A stretch of DNA of 15,649 nt from JABMRP01 sp964444795 (GTDB lineage Bacteria > Planctomycetota > Planctomycetia > Pirellulales > Thermoguttaceae), in assembly GCA_964444795.1 (NCBI GenBank), contig CAYUIQ010000214.1, positions 1 to 15,649 on the forward strand, given 5' to 3'. Below are positions 13,900 to 15,649 of this stretch, one piece after another. The position numbers and the translations under genes are program-made. Under the pieces are notes generated by a model. The model saw only the letters and a list, made by a program, of their open reading frames with translations. It searched no databases and was not told the DNA's origin. Each line of letters starts with the position of its first letter. Position 1 is the stretch's first letter.

Positions 13900-14051
13900 T
13901 CGTGTGCCACTGCTTGCTTGCAAGCAGTGTGTCATCGGGAAACCGATCCGCACGAGACAAGGTTGGCGTGTCTCCTCGATCCTGACGCGACTCGCCGTGG
14001 GCTGTTCTCTCGCGCGCCCAGCACTGCTTGCAAGCAAGCAGTGGCACACGA
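13900..14051. repeat. REPIN-like pair of palindromes in inverted orientation
   Basis: Bases 13900-13929 and 14022-14051 are exact reverse complements over 30 bases, separated by 92 bases. Each arm itself contains a perfect 9-bp hairpin (CACTGCTTG with CAAGCAGTG around four bases: 13908-13929 and 14022-14043). This is the architecture of a REPIN: two REP palindromes in opposite orientation around a spacer. It fills the gap between two convergent genes, ending 12 bases from the oxidoreductase stop codon, so it may also terminate transcription from both sides. Open frames through it (ACKQ-type peptides) are not genes. Confidence 0.85.
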
Positions 14052-14063
14052 GAATCGTCCGGC

Positions 14064-15557
14064 TTACAACTCCCAACCCTCGCGATACTGCCGAACGAGA
14101 TATTTGTTCGCATCGGCCGCGTTGGTGATCTTCAGGTTCTCGCTATCCAGCAGCACCTTCTTCCCGGCGCGCAGGGCGACGGTGCCCAGGTTGACGGTGT
14201 CGGTAATCGACGCGGCATCTGCAAAACTTCCCAGCGAGGGCGGTCCGCCTTGGACGGCCTCAAGCCACGGGGTATGGCGAGCGCCGTGTCGCTGGGACGC
14301 TTCCCCGCCAACGGGCTCACGCTTCCCCTTGGCGAATCGTTGCGGATTCTGCCCGTGAAAACCGGCCATGATCGTTCCCTGGTCGCCGACAAAGAGGATC
14401 CCCTCGCGGGGCATGTCGACGTTGTGTACCTCGATTTCCTCTCCCAGACGTGGTTTCATCCCGCCGTCGTACCAGAACAAATCCACCGCGGGCGCGTCCG
14501 CAGTGGCCGCGAACTGGAAGCGGATCGTACAGGCGGCCGGATACGAAAAGTCGTTCCGGACGCGGCGGCTCACGTTATCGGTGATCGAGCAGGTGTGGGT
14601 CGCCCGGGCCTCGGCGCTTTGCGGAACACCCAACTCCAGCCCCGCAAATACGGGCCACAAGCTGTAGATGCCCATGTCGGCCATCGAGCCGCCGCCGAAA
14701 TCGTACCAGCCGCGAAAGACCGTGTGCGTGTAGTGTGGATGATAGGGACGATCCAACGCGGGCCCCAGCCACAAATCCCAGTCGAAACCCTTGGGAACCG
14801 CCGGCTTGTCCGCGGGAATCTCCGGATACTGCGGCCAGACCGGCCGATTCGTCCAGTTATGCACCTCCCGAAGCGTGCCGATCAGACCTTCCTTCACCCG
14901 CTGGGCAATCCGTCCGTTGCCCGACCCGCTGCCATAAGCCAACAGGTGCGTCGCCACCTTCGTCCGCCGGGCCGTCTCGACAACCAGCCTGCCTTCGGCC
15001 ATCCGATTGGCCAGTGGCTTGTGCATCAGGACATGTTTACCCCGGTTCATCGCCGCGATCGAGATGGTCGCGTGGAGATGGTCGGGCGTCATGATCTTGA
15101 CGGCGTCGAGGTCCTTCTCTTTCTCCAGCAACTCCCGAAAGTCGGCATACGCGGAGCACGCCTTGAAGTTCTCCTCGCTTCGCCCGGCGGCATAGTAAGC
15201 GTCGACGACCTCGCGCCCCACTTCCCGGCCTCCCGGGCAACCGCCGTCGTTTTCTCTCCACGCGGGCTTTCCCAGGAGCTTCCGGATCGTACCGCGGACG
15301 CTGCCCTTGCCCCACTCGACGTAATCGTTGCTGTCGGTGTTCGGATCGCACACGGCCACGATCTGTATCCCCGGGTCGGCCAGCAGGCCCCCCAGTTCGC
15401 GGAATCCCTGCGTACCCATGCCGATGTGGGCCAGCGTGATCTTGTCGCTCGGGGCGACGTACTCGGTCCCGCCCAAAACGTGTCGGGGCACGACGGTAAG
15501 CACCCCGGATGCGACGGCGGTTCCCATGAACCGGCGGCGATGGATATCGTGTGTCAT
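14064..15557 (-). CDS. Tat-exported Gfo/Idh/MocA-family oxidoreductase
   Basis: A 497-residue protein related to NAD(P)-dependent sugar and inositol dehydrogenases, exported by the Tat route in folded form with its cofactor. The twin-arginine signal is HRRRFMGTAVASG (6-18) followed by a hydrophobic run to about 30. The Rossmann motif is HIGMGTQG (44-51), with an acidic residue after the second strand at Asp71 (VCDPN). Lys180 in MHKPLA corresponds to the catalytic Lys of the EKP motif. The C-terminal sheet domain includes DFGGGSMADMGIYSLW (286-301). Asp294 is present, but the expected nearby His is missing (Ile297-Tyr298). The tail NAADANKYLVRQYREGWEL is typical of planctomycete members. I chose the ATG at 15557 because GGGAG lies seven bases upstream and the Tat signal begins there. 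The substrate is unknown, probably a sugar derivative. Confidence 0.9.
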   Translation of the reverse strand: MTHDIHRRRFMGTAVASGVLTVVPRHVLGGTEYVAPSDKITLAHIGMGTQGFRELGGLLADPGIQIVAVCDPNTDSNDYVEWGKGSVRGTIRKLLGKPAWRENDGGCPGGREVGREVVDAYYAAGRSEENFKACSAYADFRELLEKEKDLDAVKIMTPDHLHATISIAAMNRGKHVLMHKPLANRMAEGRLVVETARRTKVATHLLAYGSGSGNGRIAQRVKEGLIGTLREVHNWTNRPVWPQYPEIPADKPAVPKGFDWDLWLGPALDRPYHPHYTHTVFRGWYDFGGGSMADMGIYSLWPVFAGLELGVPQSAEARATHTCSITDNVSRRVRNDFSYPAACTIRFQFAATADAPAVDLFWYDGGMKPRLGEEIEVHNVDMPREGILFVGDQGTIMAGFHGQNPQRFAKGKREPVGGEASQRHGARHTPWLEAVQGGPPSLGSFADAASITDTVNLGTVALRAGKKVLLDSENLKITNAADANKYLVRQYREGWEL

Positions 15558-15609
15558 AGAGTTGCTCCCACAGTGGACCAGCAAGAAATCCGTGTCACAT
15601 GAAATCAGC

Positions 15610-15644
<35 letters not shown>

Positions 15645-15649
15645 ACGCC

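Noticed and set aside
13900..14051. CRISPR array or transposon ends at the double palindrome
   Set aside because: Only two copies exist and they are inverted rather than direct, with no spacer series, no transposase and no target-site duplication.
13918..14358. A 146-codon + frame through the REPIN-like element
   Set aside because: Its 'ACKQ' peptides come from the palindrome itself, and the rest is antisense to the oxidoreductase gene; such frames are typical misannotations.
14028..15602. A 524-codon open frame on the + strand across the whole oxidoreductase gene
   Set aside because: It is the exact antisense of a well-supported gene, has no recognisable motif, and arises because GC-rich third positions remove stop codons from the opposite strand.

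Overview
The window looks like chromosomal DNA from a GC-rich planctomycete, most likely of the Pirellula/Rhodopirellula kind. This is an inference from gene content: a secreted type I sulfatase, a Tat-exported Gfo/Idh/MocA oxidoreductase, a DUF4159 protein with a Tat signal, a PQQ-type beta-propeller, a secreted squalene-cyclase-fold protein, and many short palindromic repeats at gene ends. No rRNA, tRNA, CRISPR array, transposase, integrase or phage structural gene is visible. I see no obvious multi-gene defence or biosynthetic system. It reads mostly as ordinary planctomycete chromosome with some unusual individual proteins and repeats.

Layout. Bases 1-660: a long hairpin repeat, then methylmalonyl-CoA epimerase (+). 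Bases 658-1932 (-): an exported, probably helical-solenoid protein of unknown function with an Asp/Asn hexanucleotide microsatellite and a less GC-rich look. Bases 1933-2388: a divergent promoter region. Bases 2389-3981 (+): a Tat-exported protein with two DUF4159-like domains. Bases 4108-4353 (+): a small cysteine-rich, probably zinc-binding protein. Bases 4710-6113 (+): a secreted formylglycine sulfatase, ending 19 bases from a convergent AAA+ ATPase (6133-7713, -). Two more leftward genes lie upstream of the ATPase: an OpgC-like membrane acyltransferase (7887-8999) and a PQQ-type beta-propeller (9069-10724), each followed by a hairpin. Bases 10725-11150: a second divergent promoter region. 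Bases 11151-13881 (+): a two-gene unit with an HlyD-type periplasmic adaptor and an exported squalene-cyclase/prenyltransferase-repeat protein. Bases 13882-14063: a REPIN-like double palindrome between convergent genes. Bases 14064-15557 (-): a Tat-exported Gfo/Idh/MocA oxidoreductase, followed by one more repeat at the window edge.

How the genes relate. Seven of the ten genes carry export signals or membrane spans, so the region is biased toward the cell envelope. The sulfatase, the oxidoreductase and perhaps the OpgC-like enzyme fit processing of sulfated or modified glycans, a common planctomycete lifestyle. They are not co-transcribed here, so a shared pathway is only a guess. Only the adaptor/cyclase-fold pair looks like a real operon. 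The leftward propeller, acyltransferase and ATPase are probably separate transcription units, because hairpins lie in the gaps between them. Most long open frames on the opposite strands are shadows produced by GC-rich third codon positions.
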